The notes beneath the pieces were generated by a model, which was not told the DNA's origin, ran no database searches, and was given only the letters and a program-made list of their open reading frames with translations. From positions 1 to 5,378 of the forward strand of contig JACQQN010000067.1 of NCBI GenBank assembly GCA_016206995.1: DNA of 5,378 nt, read 5' to 3'. The stretch comes from Candidatus Omnitrophota bacterium (GTDB lineage Bacteria; Omnitrophota; Omnitrophia; Omnitrophales; Abzuiibacteriaceae). This document shows, one piece after another, positions 1-5,378 of this stretch (position 1 is the stretch's first letter; the number at the start of each line of letters is the position of its first letter). Both the position numbers and the translations under genes were made by a program.

Positions 1-1032
1 TCGTGGCTTGTGGATTACATTAAAACCCACGCGGATTTTATCAAGCCCGAGTCAAGACGGAACGAAGTTTTGGGTTTTCTCGAGTTACCGCTCGAAGACC
101 TTTGCATTACGCGGCCAAAATCACGTCTCAATTGGGGAATTCCATATCCGACATCAGACGCACACGTGGTTTATGTTTGGTTTGATGCGCTTGTTAATTA
201 TGTATCAGTAGCAGAGTTTGCCTCTGTCAAGAAACAATTTCCAAAAATTTGGCCTGCGGATGTTCACATGATTGGAAAAGATATTTTGCGTCAACACGCA
301 GTTTATTGGCCGATTATGCTCAAAGCGATTGGAGTCGAACAACCCAAGAAAGTTCTTGCGCATGGTTGGTGGACGATTGAGGGTGCTAAAGTATCCAAAT
401 CGCGCGGTAATGTCGTCGATCCTTTCGAGATGGTTCAGAAGTTTTCTTCCGATGGCGTTCGATACTATCTGCTCTCCGAAGTTGTTTTAGGAATGGATGG
501 TATTTATTCTGAAGATTTGATGATTGAGCGTTTTAATACAGATCTCGCAAATGATCTAGGGAACCTTGCTTCCCGTTCAACCGCGATGCTGGAACGTTAT
601 TTCGGCGGTGTTCTTTCTAAGGAAGGAAAGCCCGACCAAGAGTCAATAGTATTGAAGGGTCTTGCGATTCAATTGGAAAATCGTGTTGAAGCGGCTATGA
701 GCGCTTACGACCCGAGGTCTGCGCTTCTTGCGATTCGCTATGTGGTCACAGAAGCAAACCGTTTTATCGAACGCAAAAAACCGTGGACGCTCGCTAAGGA
801 AAATCGGAAAGAGGAGCTTGGAACCACTCTTTATACTTTAATGGAAACGTTACGAATTCTTGGAATAGTTTTGCAGCCTTTTCTCCCGACCTCAGCCAAG
901 AAAATTCTGAAATGCTTTGGAATTGAAACCAAAGTTTTGCTAAAAGAAGCAAGCCATTGGGGTGTGTTGCGAGCGGGCCTTTCTGTTCAGAAAAGTGAGA
1001 TCCTTTTTCCAAAGTTGGAAACAAAACCATGA
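1..1032 (+). CDS. metG: Methionyl-tRNA synthetase, C-terminal part (5' end outside window)
   Basis: This cytoplasmic class I aminoacyl-tRNA synthetase charges tRNA-Met with methionine using ATP. The frame is open from base 1, so the visible 343 residues are the second half of the protein; the GTG at base 10 is internal, not a start. Numbering from base 1, the family blocks appear in order: CITRPKSRLNWG (35-46), the methionine-pocket segment VYVWFDALVNY (57-67), IGKDILRQHAVYWP (91-104), then the signature loop as KVSKS (130-134) where KMSKS is usual. The helical anticodon-binding domain follows, with NTDLANDLGNLASR (179-192) and KPW (Trp262, the position that stacks on the anticodon in the E. 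coli enzyme). The protein ends at ILFPKLETKP, so it lacks the C-terminal EMAP-II/Trbp111-like tRNA-binding domain found on longer MetRS forms. The N-terminal HIGH motif and zinc knuckle lie outside the window. Its TGA stop overlaps the ATG of tatD, which suggests translational coupling. Confidence 0.97.
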   Translation, partial: SWLVDYIKTHADFIKPESRRNEVLGFLELPLEDLCITRPKSRLNWGIPYPTSDAHVVYVWFDALVNYVSVAEFASVKKQFPKIWPADVHMIGKDILRQHAVYWPIMLKAIGVEQPKKVLAHGWWTIEGAKVSKSRGNVVDPFEMVQKFSSDGVRYYLLSEVVLGMDGIYSEDLMIERFNTDLANDLGNLASRSTAMLERYFGGVLSKEGKPDQESIVLKGLAIQLENRVEAAMSAYDPRSALLAIRYVVTEANRFIERKKPWTLAKENRKEELGTTLYTLMETLRILGIVLQPFLPTSAKKILKCFGIETKVLLKEASHWGVLRAGLSVQKSEILFPKLETKP

Positions 1033-1793
1033 TTGACGCACACACGCACCTTTTTTTTAACGAGTTTAAAGATGACTTTAAAAATGTCGTCGACCGCGCG
1101 CGCGAAGCAGGTATCCAATATTTAATTAATGTCGGCACGAACGATGACACGTCGTTACAAGCGATTGAGCTCGCGCAGCAATATGATTTTATGTATGCAA
1201 CGGTGGGCGTTCACCCGAATGAAGCAAACAACGTAAAACCTCACGCCCTAGTTCAATTCGGGGAATGGCTCGAGGAAGAACCAAAGGTGGTTGCGGTTGG
1301 CGAAATCGGTCTTGATTATTATCGAAACACAGTGCCGCATGCTGTTCAACGCGAAACACTTATTCAATTTTTTGGAATTGCTGAACGGCATAAGCGGCCG
1401 ATTGTTCTTCACATTCGAGATGCTTATGAGGATACCATCAAAATCCTTCGTGATTATTTTCAGCCACCCATTCGGGGAATGGCTCATTGTTTTTCTGGAA
1501 CGCCCGACCATATGGAAGAGCTTGTTCAGCTCGGGCTTTATGTTTCATTTGCGGGCCCCGTGACTTACCCTAAAAATGATACGCTCCGGGAAGCGGCGCG
1601 AAGGTGTCCTGTCACACGAATTTTGGTAGAGACTGATGCGCCATACCTTCCGCCCCAATCGCTTCGCGGAAAGAGAAATGAACCGAGTTATGTTCTTGAA
1701 ACTGCTCGCCAGATTGCCAGCCTCAAAGGGATGAGCGAAGAGGCCTTTGGGAAACAAATGGTGGAAAACGCCCGTCATTTATTTGGATTTTAA
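1029..1793 (+). CDS. tatD: TatD-family metal-dependent hydrolase (YabD/YcfH type)
   Basis: The 254-residue length is normal for the family, which are TIM-barrel amidohydrolase-superfamily enzymes with a two-metal centre; characterised members act as 3'-5' exonucleases or DNases and some are linked to quality control. All metal ligands are visible: HxH at His5 and His7, Glu92 in GEIGLDYYR, His128 in LHIRDA, His153 in HCFSG, and Asp203 in ETDAPYLPP. GVHPNEA (60-66) is also typical. The ATG at 1029 overlaps the metG stop as ATGA; no good Shine-Dalgarno sequence precedes it (only GGA at 1017-1019), so re-initiation after metG is likely. The metG-tatD pairing is common in bacteria, which favours the YabD/YcfH subgroup. 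Its physiological substrate cannot be read from sequence. A T8 run covers codons 8-10, and a 16-base exact direct repeat lies inside the gene (1256-1271 and 1470-1485). Confidence 0.95.
   Translation: MIDAHTHLFFNEFKDDFKNVVDRAREAGIQYLINVGTNDDTSLQAIELAQQYDFMYATVGVHPNEANNVKPHALVQFGEWLEEEPKVVAVGEIGLDYYRNTVPHAVQRETLIQFFGIAERHKRPIVLHIRDAYEDTIKILRDYFQPPIRGMAHCFSGTPDHMEELVQLGLYVSFAGPVTYPKNDTLREAARRCPVTRILVETDAPYLPPQSLRGKRNEPSYVLETARQIASLKGMSEEAFGKQMVENARHLFGF
1256..1485 (+). repeat. Exact 16-base direct repeat inside tatD
   Basis: ATTCGGGGAATGGCTC occurs at 1256-1271 and again at 1470-1485, 214 bases apart. The two copies are read in different frames (QFGEWLE in the first, IRGMAH in the second), so shared protein sequence does not explain the identity. 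The flanking bases differ immediately. It may be coincidence or a small copied patch. Confidence 0.6.
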
Positions 1794-1797
1794 TTTT

Positions 1798-2895
1798 ATG
1801 TCCTTCATCCAAAAGACTGTTCAACTTGTAAAGCGCGAGAAACTATATGCGTTTCTTTTGCTCTTTATTTTGTCAGCTTGGGGTTTTTCTTTGGTGTGGT
1901 CGCGGATATCTTCAAATCCAGCACCTGACCGTTCACTTGAGCAGTCAGTTCAAGAGCTTGATAAAATTATCGCACGTCACACAAAAGACCCCTCCTATTT
2001 GGAAAGCCGGTTTCAGAAAGATCCTACTTTAGGTTTGGTGGCGCGCGCATCCTCTTCAGCGCTGACCGTTGCCATTTTGCTGGGTATTTGTTTGAATATC
2101 ATGCTGATTCAAAGAATACGTTCCGGAAGGCCATGGCTAGAAGCAGCTCAAGAAACACTTCGTGCGCGTTGGGGAATTCGCGAGGTTGTGAAAGTGATGA
2201 TTCTTTTTTCATTTTTTGCAATTTGTCTCGACCTTTTTCTGTTTATGCTTGAGCCATGGCTTCCTGAAAATTTCAAATCTAATTTCTTAATTCTTTTTCA
2301 TACGACAGTAACCGACGTTCTGGCGATTGGTTTCATTGGTTATTTCATTCAGAAAGTGAGAGGAAATCCGTTCCATGCATTTGGACTCCATCACAAACTA
2401 AACTGGTTTCGGGAGATGGGCGTTGGCTTGGCGGCCTATCTTGCGGTTTTGCCTTCTTTTTTGATAATCATGATTTTGCTCGCGGTATTTTCAAATCTGA
2501 TCCACTACGAACCGCCGCCGCACCCTTTGATCGGGATTTTTGTCGAAGAAGAAACGCGCGCCCCATGGCTTGTTTTTTATTCCCTTTTTCTCGCATGTGT
2601 TTTAGGACCAATTGTTGAAGAAATTTTCTTCCGTGGATTTTTATATCCAGCTCTTCGAAAGAAATTGGGTGTGAGTTTAGGGATTTGTGCGACCGCACTC
2701 TTTTTTGCGTGGATCCACGAAAACCTTTTCGCTCTTCTTCCAATCTTTCTGCTGGGTTCGGTGCTTGCCTATCTTTATGAAAAGAGGAGAAACTTAATTC
2801 CTTGCATTACGCTCCACGTTGTTCATAACAGTGTTTTTATTTTCTACTTCTTTTTAATTAAAGCACTTTTAGTCGACCATCCGGTGACACCGTGA
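1798..2895 (+). CDS. CPBP-family intramembrane metalloprotease
   Basis: This is a 365-residue multi-pass membrane protein. The C-terminal third is a CPBP (CAAX protease and bacteriocin-processing, Abi/Rce1) domain with the three defining motifs: EExxxR at Glu274-Glu275...Arg279 (PIVEEIFFRGFLYP), FxxxH at Phe303-His307, and HxxxN at His340-Asn344. These residues form the metal-dependent active site in Rce1-type proteases. Hydrophobic stretches suggest about eight or nine membrane segments (near 16-34, 89-105, 133-151, 161-184, 211-233, 257-273, 293-306, 311-326, 338-357). Between the first two is a charged, helix-prone loop (about 40-83) that could form a sensor or substrate contact; this is inference. 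I chose ATG 1798, four bases after tatD, because the protein then begins just before the first membrane helix; a TTG at 1747 would add 17 residues overlapping tatD with no membrane character. Shine-Dalgarno is weak (GGA 1785-1787). Substrate unknown. It overlaps the next protease gene. Confidence 0.9.
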   Translation: MSFIQKTVQLVKREKLYAFLLLFILSAWGFSLVWSRISSNPAPDRSLEQSVQELDKIIARHTKDPSYLESRFQKDPTLGLVARASSSALTVAILLGICLNIMLIQRIRSGRPWLEAAQETLRARWGIREVVKVMILFSFFAICLDLFLFMLEPWLPENFKSNFLILFHTTVTDVLAIGFIGYFIQKVRGNPFHAFGLHHKLNWFREMGVGLAAYLAVLPSFLIIMILLAVFSNLIHYEPPPHPLIGIFVEEETRAPWLVFYSLFLACVLGPIVEEIFFRGFLYPALRKKLGVSLGICATALFFAWIHENLFALLPIFLLGSVLAYLYEKRRNLIPCITLHVVHNSVFIFYFFLIKALLVDHPVTP

Positions 2896-3500
2896 TCCTT
2901 GATTTTCTTGTACTTTTTTTCCTTTTTTTAATGACGGTTACTTTCCATGAGGTTTCCCATGGGTTTATGGCGTACGCGCGAGGAGATCGAACGGCTTATG
3001 AACGGGGACGGCTCACGCTAAACCCGTTTCGGCATATTGACCTTTTTTGGACGATCGTGTTCCCGATTTTTCTTTTGGTGGCGACGGGTGGCCGTTTTGC
3101 AATTGGAATGGCAAAACCAGTTCCAGTCAATTTCGGAAATCTGAGGCGTATGCGGCTTGATAAAATTTTGGTAGCGGTCGTCGGGCCACTTGCCAATCTT
3201 CTCTTTGCTTGGTTTCTTGCCGTTTGGTTTCAAGTCACAGGTTATTCCATGCTTCTTTATGGAGTGTATCTTAATCTCGGTCTTGCATTTTTTAATTTAA
3301 TCCCAATTCCGCCGCTCGATGGCTCACGAATTCTTTCTGGTCTTCTTCCATCGAAGTTGTCGCGACTTCTTGATGACGTCGAGCCCTTTGGATTCATGAT
3401 TGTTCTTTTGCTTTACATGAGCGGTGTTTTATTTGCATTGATTATGCCTCCAATTCATTTTTGTCTCAGGTTATTCGGTCTTCCACCAGTCCTAATTTAA
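2892..3500 (+). CDS. Site-2-protease-type intramembrane zinc metalloprotease (peptidase M50)
   Basis: This 202-residue integral membrane protein belongs to the short, PDZ-less M50 group (YwhC-like). HExxH zinc motif HEVSH (His19, Glu20, His23) lies in the first membrane helix. RLTLNPFRHID (40-50) and GMAKPVPVNF (72-81) are hallmark segments of this group, GPLAN (98-102) follows, and the third zinc ligand Asp143 sits in NLIPIPPLDG (135-144). Membrane segments are likely near 3-25, 51-66, 91-113, 119-142 and 167-190. M50 enzymes cut transmembrane substrates within the bilayer, often to release regulators; the target here is unknown. The GTG start at 2892 overlaps the CPBP stop as GTGA. It is preferred because the next Met (14) would remove most of the first helix just before the zinc motif. 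GGTGA at 2883-2887 may serve as a weak ribosome site. Two T7 runs lie near codons 8-13. Confidence 0.93.
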   Translation: MILDFLVLFFLFLMTVTFHEVSHGFMAYARGDRTAYERGRLTLNPFRHIDLFWTIVFPIFLLVATGGRFAIGMAKPVPVNFGNLRRMRLDKILVAVVGPLANLLFAWFLAVWFQVTGYSMLLYGVYLNLGLAFFNLIPIPPLDGSRILSGLLPSKLSRLLDDVEPFGFMIVLLLYMSGVLFALIMPPIHFCLRLFGLPPVLI

Positions 3501-3501
3501 A

Positions 3502-3511
3502 AAGGAGATGA
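3502..3511 (+). promoter_or_regulatory. Strong Shine-Dalgarno sequence for mtnA
   Basis: AAGGAGATGA matches the extended anti-Shine-Dalgarno complement AAGGAGGTGA at nine of ten positions and sits between the M50 gene stop and ATG 3512, with four bases between GGAG and the start codon. It is the only strong ribosome site in the window, which suggests that mtnA (and thiL coupled to it) is translated independently of the upstream genes. It decides the mtnA start over the out-of-frame ATG at 3508, which directly abuts GGAG and opens only nine codons. Confidence 0.75.
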
Positions 3512-4561
3512 ATGGTAAATCAGAAACTAAAATTTGAGCCGGTTCGGTTTGATTCCAAAAGCCTTGTCTTGATTGATCAAAGAAAATTGCCCGGTAAGTT
3601 TGTTTCAATTCGGTTACGAAATGTCAAACAAGTGTGGCATGCAATTCGTGACATGGTAGTGCGGGGTGCTCCTGCGATTGGGGTGACAGCTGCTTACGGA
3701 GCTTACTTAGGAGTCATGCGGGAGAACTTTAAAACGCAGGAAGAGTTTTTCGATCAATTGAAATCAACGTGCCAGTATTTAAAAACAGCGAGGCCTACGG
3801 CTGTGAATTTGGCATGGGCACTCGATCGTATTTTAACAGTGGCGAGCAATTCCCGCGAGAAATCCACACACGCTTTAAAAGCACTTGTTTTACGCGAAGC
3901 AATCTCGATTCACAAGGAAGACATCGCCACTTGCTTTTCAATTGGCCGATATGGGGCTCCTCTCATTCGTGAAGGCGATTCCGTTCTAACGCATTGCAAC
4001 GCTGGCGGTCTTGCAACCACTGGCTATGGCACAGCGCTCAGCCCACTTTTTGAAGCAAAACGCTCCGGGAAGCGTTTCCATGTATTTGCAGATGAAACAA
4101 GGCCACTTTTGCAAGGTGCGCGTCTTACGATGTGGGAACTCAAGCAATACGACATTCCAGCGACTTTGATTTGTGACAACATGGCAGGGTCGCTTATGCG
4201 GAAAGGCCTTATTTCAAAAGTCATCACAGGAGCAGACCGGATTGTCCGAAATGGAGATACCGCAAATAAAATTGGAACTTATTCAGTCGCTTGCCTTGCA
4301 AACGCGCACGGGATTCCTTTTTATGTCGCAGCACCCATTTCCACGTTTGATTTTTCAAAAAATCAAGGCGTAGAAATTCCGATTGAAGAACGAAGTTCTC
4401 ATGAAGTCACCCATGTCCACCGTCATCGAACAGCTCCTGAGAATGTGCATGTCTACAATCCCGCTTTTGATGTGACGCCTCATCAATTGATCACTGCATT
4501 CATCACGGAAAAAGGAATTATTAAGCCACCCTTTTCAAAAAATTTTCAGAAACTAAAATGA
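3512..4561 (+). CDS. mtnA: S-methyl-5-thioribose-1-phosphate isomerase (methionine salvage)
   Basis: This cytosolic enzyme converts 5-methylthioribose-1-phosphate to 5-methylthioribulose-1-phosphate in the methionine salvage pathway that recycles the methylthio group of polyamine or SAM by-products. At 349 residues it has normal length. Family blocks: LIDQRKLP (20-27), VVRGAPAIGVTAAYG (49-63), THCNAGGLATTGYGTALSP (160-178) with catalytic Cys162, ADETRPLLQGARLT (193-206), DNMAG (222-226), GADRIVRNGDTANKIGTY (240-257) with catalytic Asp242, and YNPAFDVTP (315-323). It is related to eIF2B alpha/beta/delta-like proteins, but the Cys/Asp pair and RGAPAIG argue for the true isomerase rather than that group or ribose-1,5-bisphosphate isomerase. 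One oddity is the segment usually written close to RGxRIAP, which here reads HRHRTAP (303-309) within a histidine-rich stretch. No other salvage gene (mtnK, mtnB, mtnP) is in the window. It follows a strong Shine-Dalgarno sequence, and its TGA overlaps the ATG of thiL. Confidence 0.95.
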   Translation: MVNQKLKFEPVRFDSKSLVLIDQRKLPGKFVSIRLRNVKQVWHAIRDMVVRGAPAIGVTAAYGAYLGVMRENFKTQEEFFDQLKSTCQYLKTARPTAVNLAWALDRILTVASNSREKSTHALKALVLREAISIHKEDIATCFSIGRYGAPLIREGDSVLTHCNAGGLATTGYGTALSPLFEAKRSGKRFHVFADETRPLLQGARLTMWELKQYDIPATLICDNMAGSLMRKGLISKVITGADRIVRNGDTANKIGTYSVACLANAHGIPFYVAAPISTFDFSKNQGVEIPIEERSSHEVTHVHRHRTAPENVHVYNPAFDVTPHQLITAFITEKGIIKPPFSKNFQKLK

Positions 4562-5378
4562 AAACAAATCTTTCGCAAATTGGCGAATTTGGTTTGATCG
4601 ACCGCATTCGAAAGAAAGTCCGCACGTTCCAAAATGTTTACGTTGGGATTGGCGATGACGCTGCTCTTTTAAAAGAAGAGAAAGGGCTTTCGTTGCTCAC
4701 CATGGACTTGATGGTAGAGGGAGTGGATTTTTCATTCCGCTCAGCTCAGCCAGAAGAAGTAGGGCGAAAAGCGTTAGCCATTAACTTAAGCGATGCCGCC
4801 GCAATGGGAGCCGGGCCCGAAGCTGCTTTGGTTGGACTAGTTCTTCCGCGTTCAACGAGTCTAAAATCCATTGACCAGTTTTATAAGGGGCTTTTAACTC
4901 TTGCGAAGAAATTTCGCGTCTCAGTCGTTGGCGGCGATCTCTCGCGAGGGCCTGCTTGGATGATATCGGTTGCTCTTTTCGGAAGAGTAACGCACGGGAG
5001 ACCAGTGTTGCGGAGCGGCGCAAAGCCGGGAGATATTATTTGTGTGACAGGCGCACTTGGTGGCGCGATTCTTAAGAAGCATCTTCATTTTGAACCTCGT
5101 GTTCACGAAGGGAAATTCCTTGCACGAGAAGGAGTGCGCGCGATGATTGATGTTTCAGATGGGCTTATTCAAGATTTAGAACATATTTTGTGGGCCTCGA
5201 AAGTGGGCGCTAAACTTTCACTCGACCAAATTCCAATTTCAAAGGATGCCTGGAAACTTGCAAAGCAAAATCGGAAACGTGCTCTCACAAGGGCGTTATC
5301 GGATGGGGAAGATTTTGAACTTTTGTGTACAGTTCCGCCTGCTGTTTGGAAGAAGCTTGAGCGGAACTGGAAAAAGAA
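4558..5378 (+). CDS. thiL: Thiamine-phosphate kinase, N-terminal part (3' end outside window)
   Basis: ThiL phosphorylates thiamine monophosphate with ATP to give thiamine diphosphate, the last step of cofactor synthesis. The frame runs from ATG 4558, overlapping the mtnA stop as ATGA, to the window edge without a stop: 273 residues, against about 325 for E. coli ThiL. The N terminus NLSQIGEFGLIDRI is typical. Conserved blocks: GIGDDAALL (30-38; Asp33, Asp34), TMDLMVEGVDF (48-58), KALAINLSDAAAMGA (71-85; Asp79), VVGGDLSRG (123-131; Asp127), LRSGAKPGD (151-159), VTGALGG (163-169), IDVSDGL (197-203; Asp198, Ser200, Asp201) and SDGEDFELL (248-256; Glu251). Most metal and ATP ligands known from E. 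coli are therefore kept. Two positions differ: Met49 where E. coli has Thr46, and Asp57 where it has His54. The loop after VTGALGG is about 21 residues shorter than in E. coli. The AIR-synthase-like fold could suggest HypE, SelD or PurM, but the block pattern is ThiL. Confidence 0.93.
   Translation, partial: MKTNLSQIGEFGLIDRIRKKVRTFQNVYVGIGDDAALLKEEKGLSLLTMDLMVEGVDFSFRSAQPEEVGRKALAINLSDAAAMGAGPEAALVGLVLPRSTSLKSIDQFYKGLLTLAKKFRVSVVGGDLSRGPAWMISVALFGRVTHGRPVLRSGAKPGDIICVTGALGGAILKKHLHFEPRVHEGKFLAREGVRAMIDVSDGLIQDLEHILWASKVGAKLSLDQIPISKDAWKLAKQNRKRALTRALSDGEDFELLCTVPPAVWKKLERNWKK

Larger units (their letters stand above)
1..5378 (+). other. Predicted single operon (both ends outside window)
   Basis: Six co-directional genes are separated by -4, +4, -4, +11 and -4 bases. 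There is no room for a terminator between any pair, and I see no convincing internal sigma-70 promoter pair upstream of mtnA. Co-transcription is inferred from spacing alone. The operon promoter must lie upstream of base 1, and its end beyond base 5378. Confidence 0.8.

Noticed and set aside
1051..1058. T8 run near the start of tatD and two T7 runs in the M50 gene (2914-2920, 2923-2929) as phase-variation tracts
   Set aside because: The runs encode ordinary Leu/Phe codons in conserved or hydrophobic N-terminal segments, the frames are intact, and TatD and M50 proteins are not typical phase-variable surface factors.
794..1150. Open 118-codon frame on the minus strand across the metG-tatD junction
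   Set aside because: It is antisense to two well-supported genes, has no ribosome site or recognisable domain, and is best read as a shadow.
1747..1797. Possible upstream TTG start for the CPBP gene adding 17 residues
   Set aside because: It lies wholly inside tatD, lacks a ribosome site, and ATG 1798 gives a more sensible start ahead of the first membrane helix.
131..2179. TTGGGGAATTC shared between metG (131-141) and the CPBP gene (2169-2179)
   Set aside because: An 11-base match in this length is plausible by chance and codon use.
3350..3500. Internal promoter for mtnA in the 3' end of the M50 gene
   Set aside because: TTG-rich and AT-rich hexamers are present, but I found no pair resembling both -35 and -10 boxes at proper spacing.
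3508..3537. ATG immediately after GGAG opening a nine-codon frame before mtnA
   Set aside because: It directly abuts the Shine-Dalgarno core, leaving no spacer, and the peptide is very short; ATG 3512 starts a full-length MtnA.
1..5378. tRNA, CRISPR, insertion sequence, toxin-antitoxin or defence system
   Set aside because: No direct-repeat array, cloverleaf, transposase, terminal inverted repeats or small paired genes were seen; the window is filled by six housekeeping-type genes. The CPBP gene alone is not enough to call phage abortive infection.

Overview
The window is a tightly packed, single-strand run of six protein genes, all on the plus strand and cut by the window at both ends: 3' part of metG (methionyl-tRNA synthetase), a TatD-family metal-dependent hydrolase, a CPBP-family intramembrane metalloprotease, a site-2-protease-type (M50) intramembrane metalloprotease, mtnA (5-methylthioribose-1-phosphate isomerase) and the 5' part of thiL (thiamine-phosphate kinase). 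No tRNA, rRNA, CRISPR array, insertion sequence or hairpin terminator was seen. No stretch longer than 11 bases lies outside a gene.

The organism is a bacterium using the standard bacterial code: UGA ends three of the five visible reading frames, so UGA-recoding lineages are excluded. GC looks moderate. Exact phylum cannot be fixed from the DNA alone. The ThiL protein has a shortened central loop and a VEGVDF motif, which I associate from memory with ThiL of the PVC superphylum and Omnitrophota-like bacteria. That placement is a low-confidence inference.

Layout: metG and tatD overlap by 4 bases (ATGA). tatD and the CPBP gene are 4 bases apart. The CPBP and M50 genes overlap by 4 bases (GTGA). 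mtnA follows 11 bases later with the only strong Shine-Dalgarno sequence in the window, and mtnA and thiL overlap by 4 bases (ATGA). This spacing strongly suggests one transcript with translational coupling and a fresh ribosome entry at mtnA.

Functional reading: metG-tatD is a neighbourhood seen in many bacteria (for example metS-yabD in Bacillus subtilis, where rnmV and ksgA follow). Here two consecutive membrane-embedded metalloproteases of unrelated families follow instead, then two small-molecule enzymes: methionine salvage (mtnA) and thiamine diphosphate synthesis (thiL). MetG and MtnA share methionine as a theme. ThiL and the proteases have no evident pathway link to it. The content is mostly housekeeping. 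The points worth a second look are the coupled protease pair and active-site-region substitutions in ThiL, MtnA and MetRS. I do not see convincing evidence of a new defence or mobile system here.
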